The notes beneath the pieces were generated by a model. That model did not search any database and had not been told where the DNA came from. It worked only from the letters and a program-made list of their open reading frames with translations. 64,000 nt of DNA from positions 124,001-188,000 of the forward strand of contig JABLXU010000002.1 of NCBI GenBank assembly GCA_013177805.1, given 5' to 3'. Positions 27,245 through 35,448 of this stretch are shown here, piece by piece. Position 1 is the stretch's first letter; every line of letters starts with the position of its first letter. Both the position numbers and the translations under genes were made by a program. The stretch is from Candidatus Omnitrophota bacterium (GTDB lineage Bacteria > Hinthialibacterota > Hinthialibacteria > Hinthialibacterales > Hinthialibacteraceae).

Positions 27245-28507
27245 ATGAACGATACGCCCAATGCCTGGACACGGCTCTCCCGCAGAACCTTTTCGAAACA
27301 GCTGCTGCTCTCCGCGGGGCTGACCCCGCTGACAGCCCGGACCGCGTTGCCCGGAATCCTGGGTCCCGCGCCGGAACGCCGGACCGGCGCGGATACCGGC
27401 TCCCTGTATCCGGAAATCGAATTCCTCGCGAATCGCTGTGACTATCCCTTGTCGTTCCTCCATCGGGCCTATTCCAGCCCGGCGGAATACCGCCAAACCG
27501 TCCAACAAACCGTTCATCAACTGTTGTATTACGCGCCGCCCGCCGTCGATCCCCGGCCCGAGGTGATCGACCGCTGGGAAACTCCCGCCTACACCGCCGA
27601 AAAAGTGCTGTTCAACACCACGCCCTGGTTCCGAATCCCGGCGTATGTGCTGATCCCGAAACTATACCCCGGCAAACGCCCCGCGATCGTGGATCTGCAC
27701 TGCCACGCCGGGAACTTTCTGTTTGGAAAAGAAAAAGTCATGCCCGTGCGCCATCCGCATCCGGCCCTGGTGGAAATGAAGGTGGACAACTATGACGGGC
27801 AAAGCACTTCCGAAAAACTCGTGGAACGGGGCTACGTGGTCATTTCCATCGACCGCTTTTACTTCGGCGAACGGCGCACGCTGTTTGACGACTTGAATTC
27901 CCTGGGAAAGGATCTCGGGAACTATACCGTCGAACAAATTCGCCAAGCCAACCGCCGCGCCGCCCAGGGCGAAGCAACACTGGTGAAAGCCCTCTTCTGG
28001 GCCGGTGCCACCTGGAACGGCATCGCCTGCTGGGACGATATCCGCACGGTGGACTACCTCGTGTCACGGCCGGAAGTCGATCCCGCGCGGGTGGGATGTT
28101 TGGGGATTTCGATGGGCGGCGACCGCGCCAATTACCTGTGCGCGCTGGACGACCGCATCCAATGCGGCGTCTCCGTGGGGTGGATGGCCACCTTGCGGCC
28201 CTTGATCAAAGCCCATATCGACACGCATTCCTTCTCGCATTTCCTCCCCGGTTTGACGCATTACTTGGACCTCCCGGATCTCCTGGGGGCTTTCGTCCCC
28301 AAACCGCTGTTGGTCCTGCAATGCGCGCAAGACGGGCTTTATACCCTCGAGAGTATGAAAGAAGCGTGTGACCAGATTCAAAAGATCTATGCCAAGGCCG
28401 GCGCGGAACCGAATTATCAATACCGCTTCTACGATCAACCCCACCGTTTTTCCAAGGAGATGCAAGAAGACGCGTTCCAATGGTTGGACAAGCACCTGCA
28501 AGGGTAA
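27245..28507 (+). CDS. Tat-exported alpha/beta hydrolase, acetyl-xylan-esterase/Abhydrolase_7-like (420 aa)
   Basis: The N-terminus has a twin-arginine signal (LSRRTFSKQ) followed by a hydrophobic stretch. The catalytic triad can be placed: nucleophile Ser at about residue 289 in GCLGISMGGD, an acid in LQCAQDGLY, and His in YDQPHRFSKE near the C-terminus. An upstream IVDLHCHAGNF segment corresponds to the oxyanion region. This is the layout of the dienelactone-hydrolase/acetyl-xylan-esterase group often found with polysaccharide degradation genes. The ATG at 27245 is used; an upstream start at 27158 would precede the Tat motif by 29 more residues. It is probably a periplasmic or extracellular carbohydrate esterase. 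Confidence 0.8.
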   Translation: MNDTPNAWTRLSRRTFSKQLLLSAGLTPLTARTALPGILGPAPERRTGADTGSLYPEIEFLANRCDYPLSFLHRAYSSPAEYRQTVQQTVHQLLYYAPPAVDPRPEVIDRWETPAYTAEKVLFNTTPWFRIPAYVLIPKLYPGKRPAIVDLHCHAGNFLFGKEKVMPVRHPHPALVEMKVDNYDGQSTSEKLVERGYVVISIDRFYFGERRTLFDDLNSLGKDLGNYTVEQIRQANRRAAQGEATLVKALFWAGATWNGIACWDDIRTVDYLVSRPEVDPARVGCLGISMGGDRANYLCALDDRIQCGVSVGWMATLRPLIKAHIDTHSFSHFLPGLTHYLDLPDLLGAFVPKPLLVLQCAQDGLYTLESMKEACDQIQKIYAKAGAEPNYQYRFYDQPHRFSKEMQEDAFQWLDKHLQG

Positions 28508-28571
28508 CCGTGAGAACGGATGGCCCGCTGCAAAATCCTGCATTCGAATAAGAAATCGTTACTCCCCAAAT

Positions 28572-28605
28572 AAAAAAAGGGCACGCCGCAACGTGCCCTA
28601 CCCTT
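28572..28605. terminator. Bidirectional rho-independent terminator
   Basis: Stem GGGCACG/CGTGCCC (28579-28585 and 28592-28598) with a 6-nt loop. It is preceded by seven A (T-run on the minus strand) and followed by CCCTTTTTC on the plus strand. It lies between the convergent 27245-28507 and 28637-29737 genes. Confidence 0.75.
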
Positions 28606-28636
28606 TTTCAATTGCCTTTTTAATGGCTGACCATTC

Positions 28637-29737
28637 TCAATACAATTCCCACGTCGGCACGCTGGTCGCGCCCGCGGGTTGGGGATCAAACGCGCCGGCC
28701 ATCGTCGCGACCAGGTAATCATACTGAAATCCACCCGCCGCGGGCGTACCCGCGCTGCCGATGTTGAAGGACAATTCCTTGAATCCCGCCCATTGAGCGT
28801 TGCTTTGCAGATTTTCTGGATTGGGACGGTCCACATCCGTGCCGCGCCGGATCACCGCTTCCACCGGCGTGAGGCTGCCATCGCCATACGCCTTCACCCG
28901 GATCTGCATGGGATCGGCGGGATCCGTCTTGGCGTTCAACCACACGGTATGAAATTGCGCGGTATCGATGTCCGTCAAAATCGGAATATTCTCATCCCCG
29001 TCGGGATCCGCCGTATCATTAACTAAAATCGATAACGTGTTTTGCGTGTAATATCCCACACCGGTCAGAATGGACTGCGTGTCATCCGCGGGATCATAAT
29101 ATCCAACACCCACATGGGCCCGGTCCGAGGCTTCCGGAATGAACCGCAGCGTGCCGTCCCCATCGGGAATCCCATCGCCATCGGGATCCAGCGCCAGATC
29201 CACCAACGTCTGCCCCACACCAATATCGGGATCAGGCACGATAGGGAAAATCCGAAAACGGGCGCAGAACGTGATCCCTTGGATGTATGGATCGGTGGTC
29301 AACTCTCCCGGCTGATGCAGCGGCCCCAAGAAAAAGATTTTCCGGTCGCTCGGATCGGCAAAACCCAGAATCCGGGGATCTCCCAGATCGATGATCCGCA
29401 ACGCGATGGCATCCGCCGCGGGGGTTTTGCCGTCTTCGGTATCTCCCACGCCGGGCAAAGTTTCTACTTGGACCACATCACCCACCAATACATCGGGCAG
29501 AATAAAAACTTGGAGTGTATTGAAATCCTCTGTATTGGCATTGCACGACCAGGAATCACTGCCGTTATTGTGATTCCATACTGGGTCATTTTCGCAGTCG
29601 GGGATTTTATGCCAATCCTCGACAAACGTCCACCCGCCAGGCGGATCAGCCCAGCCGCCCCGGTCCGCCAGGGCCACGGGACCTAATCCCAACGTGACTA
29701 CAACCATGCCGCTGATTATCCAAGTCATTCGTTGCAT
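28637..29737 (-). CDS. Secreted protein of unknown function with WELY C-terminal tail (366 aa)
   Basis: The start at 29737 has AGGAGAAAGAAC directly upstream. The signal peptide is MQRMTWIISGMVVV...PVALA. The mature protein is acidic and beta-rich with Asp/Pro loops (DPDGDGIPDGDG, DPDGDENIP) that look calcium-binding, and a C-terminal FNIGSAGTPAAGGFQYDYLVAT strand typical of LamG/concanavalin-like folds. After the last strand a short Pro/Ala-rich tail ends in PTWELY. It shares this ending with the proteins at 18469-19875 (GWEIY) and 59679-60779 (QWDLY). I do not recognise a family. It is a single gene with its own terminator. Confidence 0.8.
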   Translation of the reverse strand: MQRMTWIISGMVVVTLGLGPVALADRGGWADPPGGWTFVEDWHKIPDCENDPVWNHNNGSDSWSCNANTEDFNTLQVFILPDVLVGDVVQVETLPGVGDTEDGKTPAADAIALRIIDLGDPRILGFADPSDRKIFFLGPLHQPGELTTDPYIQGITFCARFRIFPIVPDPDIGVGQTLVDLALDPDGDGIPDGDGTLRFIPEASDRAHVGVGYYDPADDTQSILTGVGYYTQNTLSILVNDTADPDGDENIPILTDIDTAQFHTVWLNAKTDPADPMQIRVKAYGDGSLTPVEAVIRRGTDVDRPNPENLQSNAQWAGFKELSFNIGSAGTPAAGGFQYDYLVATMAGAFDPQPAGATSVPTWELY

Positions 29738-30226
29738 GTTCTTTCTCCTCTCTCCCCGTAAATGATTTTCGGTGGCCGGCTCGATCCGCTGACATGAATA
29801 CGAGTTCGGTTTCTCCTCAGCTCCCGAAGATTCAGCCGCATCCGTCTACGGTCCGTCCCGCCCACATCTTCCATCAATCGATCCTATTTAATATATTCCC
29901 TTTTCGGGGTAAAGGGTACATGGCACATAACCCATTGATTATCGGTTTCGAAATGCCGTGATGGATTGAGATTCCGATTCTCCCTCAATATGCTAGGGGC
30001 TGTGGAGTTTTCGGCCTGACTGAGTTTCGACCCAAGGGGATGACCGTGCCATCCCTACGGGAGTTTTTGAACTTGCTTCGAGATTCAACCCGGGAATCTA
30101 TCCGGGACCAAAGCATCCAATTCCCTCTCCCTCGGGGAAAATAGAAGGATGAGGGTTTCTTTAAAAGAGTAAAATTAAACCTTTTTCTGCACTCAACCAA
30201 TTCATTCCAAAAGGAGAACCGGTTCA
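29738..30226. other. Intergenic region between divergent secreted-protein genes
   Basis: 489 nt separating two divergently transcribed genes, so it should contain both promoters. A degenerate palindromic repeat is visible at about 30120-30160 (TTCCCTCTCCCTCGGGGAAAAT...GATGAGGG). Nothing else is supportable. Confidence 0.5.
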
Positions 30227-32047
30227 ATGCGCCAATTCCTCTTGAAACCAAGCGTTGTGATCGTCCTCGTTTGGTGTTCCATCGGAACGGCGGATGCGGA
30301 AGAATTCACGGGATTGCCTTATGAAGGAGGAGATGTCTTCGCCGACACCTGGGTGGCCACCGATGCCCTGGGCCGCCCCGCGCCGGATATCCGCTCCTGC
30401 GGTCCTGTTAAGCAAGACAAGTGGGTGGGGATCTTCTACTGGACTTGGCACATCCCTCACGCGGATGGACCCAACGATGTCACCAAAATCCTCGCCACGG
30501 CCAAGGACGGCCAAGTCGAATGGCCCAACAATCACGCGCCATACCATTGGGGCGAACCGGAACTAGGCTATTACGAAATGACCGACGCGTTCGTTATCCG
30601 CAAACACGCCAGCATGCTGGCGGACGCCGGGATCGACGTGATCCTCTTCGACACCACCAATCCCCCTTGGACCTGGAAAGCACAATACGAAGCCCTGTGC
30701 CGTGAATACACCGCCATGCGCCAGGCAGGGGCGCGCACGCCGGCCATCGCTTTCCTCTGCCCCTTCGGCGACCCCCTCCCGGTGTTGGAACAAGTGTGGA
30801 AGGATCTCTATCAGCCGGGCTTGTGGAACGATCTGTGGTTTCTCTGGGAAGGCAAGCCGCTCATCCTGGCAAACAAAGAATACGTAAAGGACGAAGCAAT
30901 GCGGAACTTCTTCACGTTCCGCCGCCCCATGCCCGATTACTGGATGGGCCCCTCCGGGCCAGACCAATGGAGTTGGCTGGAAGTCTATCCACAACACGTC
31001 TTCAAAAACAGCCGGGGCGAAGTGGAGCAGATGAGCGTGGGCGTGGCGCAAAACGCCCTGCCCAACACGCCCGGCCCGGCTCCCATGAGCCACAAACGGG
31101 GCGCCATGGGCCGCAGCTGGCACAACGGCGCGAAAGACCTCCGTGAAGGCGCGGTGAACTGGGGATTCAACTTCGACGAACAATGGACCCGCGCCCTGGA
31201 CGTGAATCCGAAATTCATCTTCGTCACGGGCTGGAATGAATGGACCGCCGGCCGCTACCGGGAATGGAGCCATTACCAAGACTCGGATTGCTACTACCCC
31301 GGCGGATTGTTCGTGGATGAATACACGCAGGAATACAGCCGCGATTGCGAACCCATGCGCGGGGGACATACCGACAATTACTACTACCAACTGGCGGGCT
31401 GGGTGCGGCGGTTCAAAGGCGTGCGCGAACGCCCGAAGGCGGACGGTCCCAGCCCAATCAGTATCGATGGTGCGTTTGAAGATTGGAAGAATGTCACGCC
31501 GGAATTCCGGGACACCATCGGCGACACCCTCCACCGCCACCACCGGGGCTATGGCAATATCTTGTACCGCAATGACACAGGCCGCAACGACTTCGTAATC
31601 GCCAAGGCGGCGTACGACGAAACGAACCTCTTTTTCTTCGCGCAAACCTTGAACTCTATCACGCCCCGAACTGATCCGCACTGGATGCTGCTGCTTCTCG
31701 ACACCGACCAAAACGCGCGCACCGGCTGGCTGGGATACGACTATGTGGTGAATCTCGAAGTCCCCAGCGATACCGAAACCACCATCCACGCCTGGCGCGA
31801 TGGATCGTGGGAGCCGGTTGGCCGTTCTGCTTATCAAGTTAACGGCAACGGATTGGAATTGTCGATTCCCCGTTCCCTGATCGGACAAAACCAAAAAACA
31901 CCCGCGTTTGATTTCCACTGGGCGGACAACATCCAGGGATTCACGGATGTCTCCGAACTGGGCGTCAACGGCGACAGCGCCCCCAACCGCCGCTGGAATT
32001 ACCGCTTCGAGGTCCAAGCCAGCAGCGCGCAAAATCCCGTCAACTAG
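30227..32047 (+). CDS. Secreted GH71/GH99-like glycoside hydrolase with C-terminal CBM-like domain (606 aa)
   Basis: AAGGAG lies 10 nt before ATG 30227. The signal peptide ends at TADAEE. Residues about 60-400 form the GH71/GH99-like barrel: WVGIFYWTWH near the start, DAGIDVILFDTTNP, and FVTGWNEWTAGRY at about residue 335, where the WNEW Glu is the expected catalytic acid in this group. Residues about 415-600 form a CBM9/DOMON-like sandwich (SIDGAFEDWKNV, LFFFAQTLNSITPR, LLLLDTDQNARTGW). Relatives of this group act on alpha-linked glycans such as alpha-mannan or alpha-glucan. It resembles the DUF5010 protein at 35449-37056 in overall design. Confidence 0.8.
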   Translation: MRQFLLKPSVVIVLVWCSIGTADAEEFTGLPYEGGDVFADTWVATDALGRPAPDIRSCGPVKQDKWVGIFYWTWHIPHADGPNDVTKILATAKDGQVEWPNNHAPYHWGEPELGYYEMTDAFVIRKHASMLADAGIDVILFDTTNPPWTWKAQYEALCREYTAMRQAGARTPAIAFLCPFGDPLPVLEQVWKDLYQPGLWNDLWFLWEGKPLILANKEYVKDEAMRNFFTFRRPMPDYWMGPSGPDQWSWLEVYPQHVFKNSRGEVEQMSVGVAQNALPNTPGPAPMSHKRGAMGRSWHNGAKDLREGAVNWGFNFDEQWTRALDVNPKFIFVTGWNEWTAGRYREWSHYQDSDCYYPGGLFVDEYTQEYSRDCEPMRGGHTDNYYYQLAGWVRRFKGVRERPKADGPSPISIDGAFEDWKNVTPEFRDTIGDTLHRHHRGYGNILYRNDTGRNDFVIAKAAYDETNLFFFAQTLNSITPRTDPHWMLLLLDTDQNARTGWLGYDYVVNLEVPSDTETTIHAWRDGSWEPVGRSAYQVNGNGLELSIPRSLIGQNQKTPAFDFHWADNIQGFTDVSELGVNGDSAPNRRWNYRFEVQASSAQNPVN

Positions 32048-32145
32048 GATGGCCCAAAGAGAAAATGGCGCTCGGAATGAGTATCCCCAACACCCGGCCG
32101 CATACCGGTTCCCTCCACAAAATATCGGCCGGAATGATTCTGGTT

Positions 32146-32260
32146 CATCCGATCTATGCGTTCATTTTCGGGTACGCCTGGCCGGATATCGATACGACAG
32201 ACAGGAGAGAGACACCCGGAATCCCTTTTCCCTCTGGGAAAGGGGGCAGAGGGAGGGAAT
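32146..32260 (+). repeat. Degenerate composite intergenic repeat
   Basis: Starts CATCCGATCTATGCG, has CTGGCCGGATA in the middle and ends with TTTTCCCTCTGGGAAA followed by GAGGGAGGG, in the block order of the composite repeat but with a distinct middle. Confidence 0.45.
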
Positions 32261-32424
32261 CCATCACAGAAATGGCAATCCTCCCTCGATCCAGCTTGAA
32301 GGCTGAACGGGTGGGCGGGGATCCGGCCAGGTTTCGAAACGGAGGACAGCTTCCAAGGGTACCCGGCTCCATCCCTTGTCCATTAAATGGTGTACTGATA
32401 GCCTAGCTTTCTTATAAATCCATC

Positions 32425-32444
32425 AAAAAGGAAGACCTTTTTTT
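32425..32444. terminator. Weak bidirectional hairpin terminator
   Basis: AAAAAGG/CCTTTTT stem with the 4-nt loop AAGA, followed by two more T. It lies about 50 nt before the EF-G2 start. Thermodynamically weak, but A/U-rich on both strands. Confidence 0.35.
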
Positions 32445-32492
32445 GAATATGACCACTATCGATCTTTTCCATGCTCAGAAGGAGTCATTCCC

Positions 32493-34583
32493 ATGAAAGA
32501 AGCCGAGGTTGGCAAAAAGAGGAATATCGCGGTCGTGGGGCATCACGGATCAGGAAAGACTTCCCTGATCGAAGCCCTTTTGTATCTGACCGGCGGAACA
32601 GACCGGCTGGGGCGGATCGCGGACGGCAACACCACCGGCGATTATTTCGATGAAGAAAGAGAGCGTAAACACACGATTTATTCGAAAATTCTGCAATGCC
32701 GGTACAATGACCACGTGATCAACCTGATCGATACGCCGGGATACTCGGATTTCGTGGGGGACATCAAGGGAGCGTTGCGCGCCGTGGATGGCGTGCTGCT
32801 GGTTATCAACGGGCAGTCGGGTGTCGAGGTGGAAACGGAGAAAATCTGGGAATACATCGAGGAATACCAATTGCCCCGCTGCGTTGTGGTCAACCGGTTG
32901 GATAAGGAGCGCGCCGATTTTGGAAAATCAGTCGCCTCGCTGGAGTCGGTCTTGAAGGCGCAGGTGTGTCCCGTGCGCCTGCCCTACGGCCAGGAAAGTG
33001 AGTTCAAAGGCGTCATCGACCTGATCACCAACCAAGTGCTGTCGTTCGACGACAAAGGCCGGATCACCAAGAAGGAGCCGATTCCCGCGGACGTCGAGGA
33101 GGAAGTGGCGGAATACCGGCAAAAAATGATCGAGGCCTCGGTGGTGACGAATGAATCCTTGATGGAGCGCTATCTCTCGGACGAAAAAATCCCCGACGAC
33201 GATATCCGCGGCGGCTTGCGCGACGGGGCGTTGTCAGGGGCCATCGTGCCCATTTTCGCCACGGACGCCTACAATTGCGTGGGCATTCAGTCGCTCCTGG
33301 ACGGCCTGATCAATTACATGCCGGATCCCCTGGCGCGCAAGACTTTCCCCATCCGGGAAAAAGACAAAGAGGAAACCAGCACCAAACCGATGAAGGAAGA
33401 CGGCCCGGGGATTGGTTTCGTCTTCAAAAGCCTGGTGGATCCCTTCATCGGCAAGGTATCCTTCGTGCGGGTGTTCAGCGGCGTGTTCCAAGGCGAATCC
33501 GAATGGGCCAACCTCTCCCGGAATAACTGGCGGCGGGTGGGCCATATCTTGTCGATGAACGGCAAGAAACACACGACGGTCAACCGCGCGGTGGCGGGTG
33601 ACATCGTGGCGGTGGCCAAAATCGACGACTTCGAGACCAACGACACACTCGCCACGGAAAATTTGCCCTTCGTCATTGTTCCCACCCAGTATCCCCAACC
33701 TCCCATCCACATGGCTATCAAAACCCCCGACAAGAAAGAGGAAGACAAGTTGGGAACCGTGTTGCCGAAATTGATCTCGGGCGATCCGACCATTGTGGTG
33801 GAACGGCGCAATGAGACGCGGGAGACGGTGATTTCCGCGGCGGGCAGCCTGCAAATCGAAATTCTCGCGCAGAAATTACGGAAACAATACAACTTCAACG
33901 TCGAACTGAGCACGCCGCGGGTGGCCTACCGCGAAACCATCACCGCCCCGGGAGAAGGCTCCTACCGGCACAAAAAGCAAACCGGCGGGCGCGGCCAGTT
34001 CGGCGAAGTGCACATGCGCCTCAAGCCGCTGGAACGCGGCAAACACTTCGAGTTCATCAACAGCATTTTCGGCGGAGCCATTCCCGGCAAATTCATCCCC
34101 GCCGTCGAAAAGGGCGTGGTGGACGCCATGCAGCGGGGTATCGTGGCCGGCTACCCGGTGGTGGACGTGCAAGTGGACTTGTTCGACGGCAAGTTCCACG
34201 ATGTGGATTCCTCAGAAATGGCCTTCAAGATCGCCGGCTCCATGTGTTTCCAACAGGTGGCGCGGGATCAATGCAAACCGGCGCTCCTGGAACCGATCAT
34301 GAACGTCAGCGTCTCGATTCCCGAAACGTACATGGGCGACGTGATGGGCGACTTGAACGCGCGCCGCGGCCGCGTCCTGGGCATGGATCCCAAGGACGGC
34401 AAACAGATCATCAAAGCCTTGGTCCCCTTGGCGGAAATGTACACCTACGCCATTGATCTGCGCTCCATCACGCAAGGGCGCGGAAGCTACGAAATGGCTT
34501 TTTCCCATTACGAACAAGTCCCCCACGAACTGGCCGAAAAGATCATCGCCGAGAGCAAGATGGAAGTCGGCGCCGAGGAGTGA
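32493..34583 (+). CDS. EF-G2-type translational GTPase (696 aa)
   Basis: AAGGAG lies 10 nt before ATG 32493. It has the five-domain EF-G layout and length. The GTPase motifs are G1 GHHGSGKTS (residues 16-24), G3 DTPGYSDF (about 80) and G4 NRLDKERADF (about 133). The G1 HHGSGKTS in place of HIDAGKTT and the lack of the ERGITI switch region (here ERERKHTI) mark the EF-G2/EF-G-like subfamily rather than the canonical translocase. Domain IV is complete (RHKKQTGGRGQFGEV...). EF-G2 proteins bind the ribosome and GTP, but their function in bacteria is unsettled. The absence of rpsL, rpsG or tuf nearby also argues against the housekeeping fusA. It ends at a hairpin terminator. Confidence 0.9.
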   Translation: MKEAEVGKKRNIAVVGHHGSGKTSLIEALLYLTGGTDRLGRIADGNTTGDYFDEERERKHTIYSKILQCRYNDHVINLIDTPGYSDFVGDIKGALRAVDGVLLVINGQSGVEVETEKIWEYIEEYQLPRCVVVNRLDKERADFGKSVASLESVLKAQVCPVRLPYGQESEFKGVIDLITNQVLSFDDKGRITKKEPIPADVEEEVAEYRQKMIEASVVTNESLMERYLSDEKIPDDDIRGGLRDGALSGAIVPIFATDAYNCVGIQSLLDGLINYMPDPLARKTFPIREKDKEETSTKPMKEDGPGIGFVFKSLVDPFIGKVSFVRVFSGVFQGESEWANLSRNNWRRVGHILSMNGKKHTTVNRAVAGDIVAVAKIDDFETNDTLATENLPFVIVPTQYPQPPIHMAIKTPDKKEEDKLGTVLPKLISGDPTIVVERRNETRETVISAAGSLQIEILAQKLRKQYNFNVELSTPRVAYRETITAPGEGSYRHKKQTGGRGQFGEVHMRLKPLERGKHFEFINSIFGGAIPGKFIPAVEKGVVDAMQRGIVAGYPVVDVQVDLFDGKFHDVDSSEMAFKIAGSMCFQQVARDQCKPALLEPIMNVSVSIPETYMGDVMGDLNARRGRVLGMDPKDGKQIIKALVPLAEMYTYAIDLRSITQGRGSYEMAFSHYEQVPHELAEKIIAESKMEVGAEE

Positions 34584-34615
34584 CCCGCCGCCGGCCCGGT
34601 CAATGAATCCCACCG

Positions 34616-34646
34616 CGGCGCGTGGAACTGATTCCACGCGCCGTTT
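34616..34646 (+). terminator. Hairpin terminator after EF-G2
   Basis: Stem GGCGCGTGGAA/TTCCACGCGCC (34617-34627 and 34632-34642) with a 4-nt loop, followed by only GTTTC. The stem is strong but the T-tract is short. Confidence 0.65.
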
Positions 34647-34706
34647 CACGAATACCCCCGGGCTCTGGCCATTTCTGACATCGCGGCCGGAAACGAGTAT
34701 CAGATT

Positions 34707-34809
34707 CATCCGGTATGGGCGTACTTTCTTTTAAATCACCAATTTTTTCAGTCGTATTAAAATCGATGAATGCCATTCCCTAAATTCCCTCCCCTGGAAG
34801 AGGACCCAG
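34707..34809 (+). repeat. Composite intergenic repeat, degenerate copy
   Basis: CATCCGGTATGGGCGTACTT at the left end and TTCCCTCCCCTGGAAGAGGAC at the right, with a diverged, AT-rich middle. Same orientation as the intact copy 370 nt downstream at 35178. Confidence 0.6.
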
Positions 34810-34939
34810 CAAAAGGTCAGCCGTTTCTCGAACGCGGAAAATCTCAACAGAATCCAGCCAAACTCGCCCCTCCCCACCCCTTCAGACTCTTAAGCCGCCC
34901 GTGGATATGCCGATATTGAGTCCAGGGAAAGGGAGATGT

Positions 34940-35164
34940 ATGTCCAGTTATCGCGATCCTGATAGTCTGCCCCGGTCGGAACGGACACCATTCAACATCC
35001 GGGCCGATTACCATGAGACCGGCCTGCGGTTCCGGCAACGGTTGGAATCCATGGTGCCTGACGAACTGTCCCAGCGCGTGCGGGACGTGATCATGAACCG
35101 GTTCGCGGAAAAGAACGGAAAAGCCTCTAAGGAGAAGGGACTCCGCAGGGGAAGGGTTGGGTAG
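34940..35164 (+). CDS. Small basic hypothetical protein (74 aa)
   Basis: Starts at ATG 34940 with GGGAG a few nt upstream; an in-frame ATG at 34901 would add 13 residues. The protein MSSYRDPDSLPRSERTPFN... is rich in Arg and Lys, with a predicted helix (RFRQRLESMVPDELSQRVRDVIMNRF) and a basic tail (KEKGLRRGRVG). I do not recognise it. It lies between two composite repeats, so it may be a real small gene or an open frame in spacer DNA; the ribosome-binding site and amphipathic helix favour a gene. Confidence 0.45.
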   Translation: MSSYRDPDSLPRSERTPFNIRADYHETGLRFRQRLESMVPDELSQRVRDVIMNRFAEKNGKASKEKGLRRGRVG

Positions 35165-35177
35165 AAACTTTTTGGTT

Positions 35178-35290
35178 CATCCGGCAAGTGCGCACTTTTG
35201 TCGGATTCCTGGTTCGCATCGCTTCGAAATGATCAATGAAAAACCACCCCAAACATCCCTTCTCCCTCTGGGAGAGGGCCTGGACGAGGG
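35178..35290 (+). repeat. Composite intergenic repeat
   Basis: CATCCGGCAAGTGCGCACTTTT, TCCTGGTTCGCATCGCTTC, GAAAAACCACCCCAAA and the palindrome CTCCCTCTGGGAGAGGG, ending GACGAGGG. This is the best-preserved copy together with 22067-22178. Confidence 0.8.
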
Positions 35291-35448
35291 AATGCCTTTT
35301 CGCTAAATCATTCCTCTACCAAATCCATATATCCTTTGGCTTCTTGGTTAAAAAAAGTCCTTTTCAGAAAAACACTTGAATGAATCCACACAGCCCGGGG
35401 ATTCAAACCTGGGCGTTCTCCGCGCCCCAAAAGGCGGCTCTCCCCCTG

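Larger units (their letters stand above)
32048..32492. other. Intergenic region upstream of EF-G2
   Basis: 445 nt without a supportable gene. It contains a degenerate composite repeat (32146-32260) and a short A/T-flanked hairpin (32425-32444). The promoter of the EF-G2 gene is expected near its 3' end. Confidence 0.5.
34584..34939. other. Intergenic region between EF-G2 and a small gene
   Basis: 356 nt holding the EF-G2 terminator and a degenerate composite repeat (34707-34809). No gene is supported. Confidence 0.5.

Noticed and set aside
32065-32406. 113-codon frame between the GH71/99-like and EF-G2 genes
   Set aside because: It runs through a palindromic repeat and has no homology pattern.
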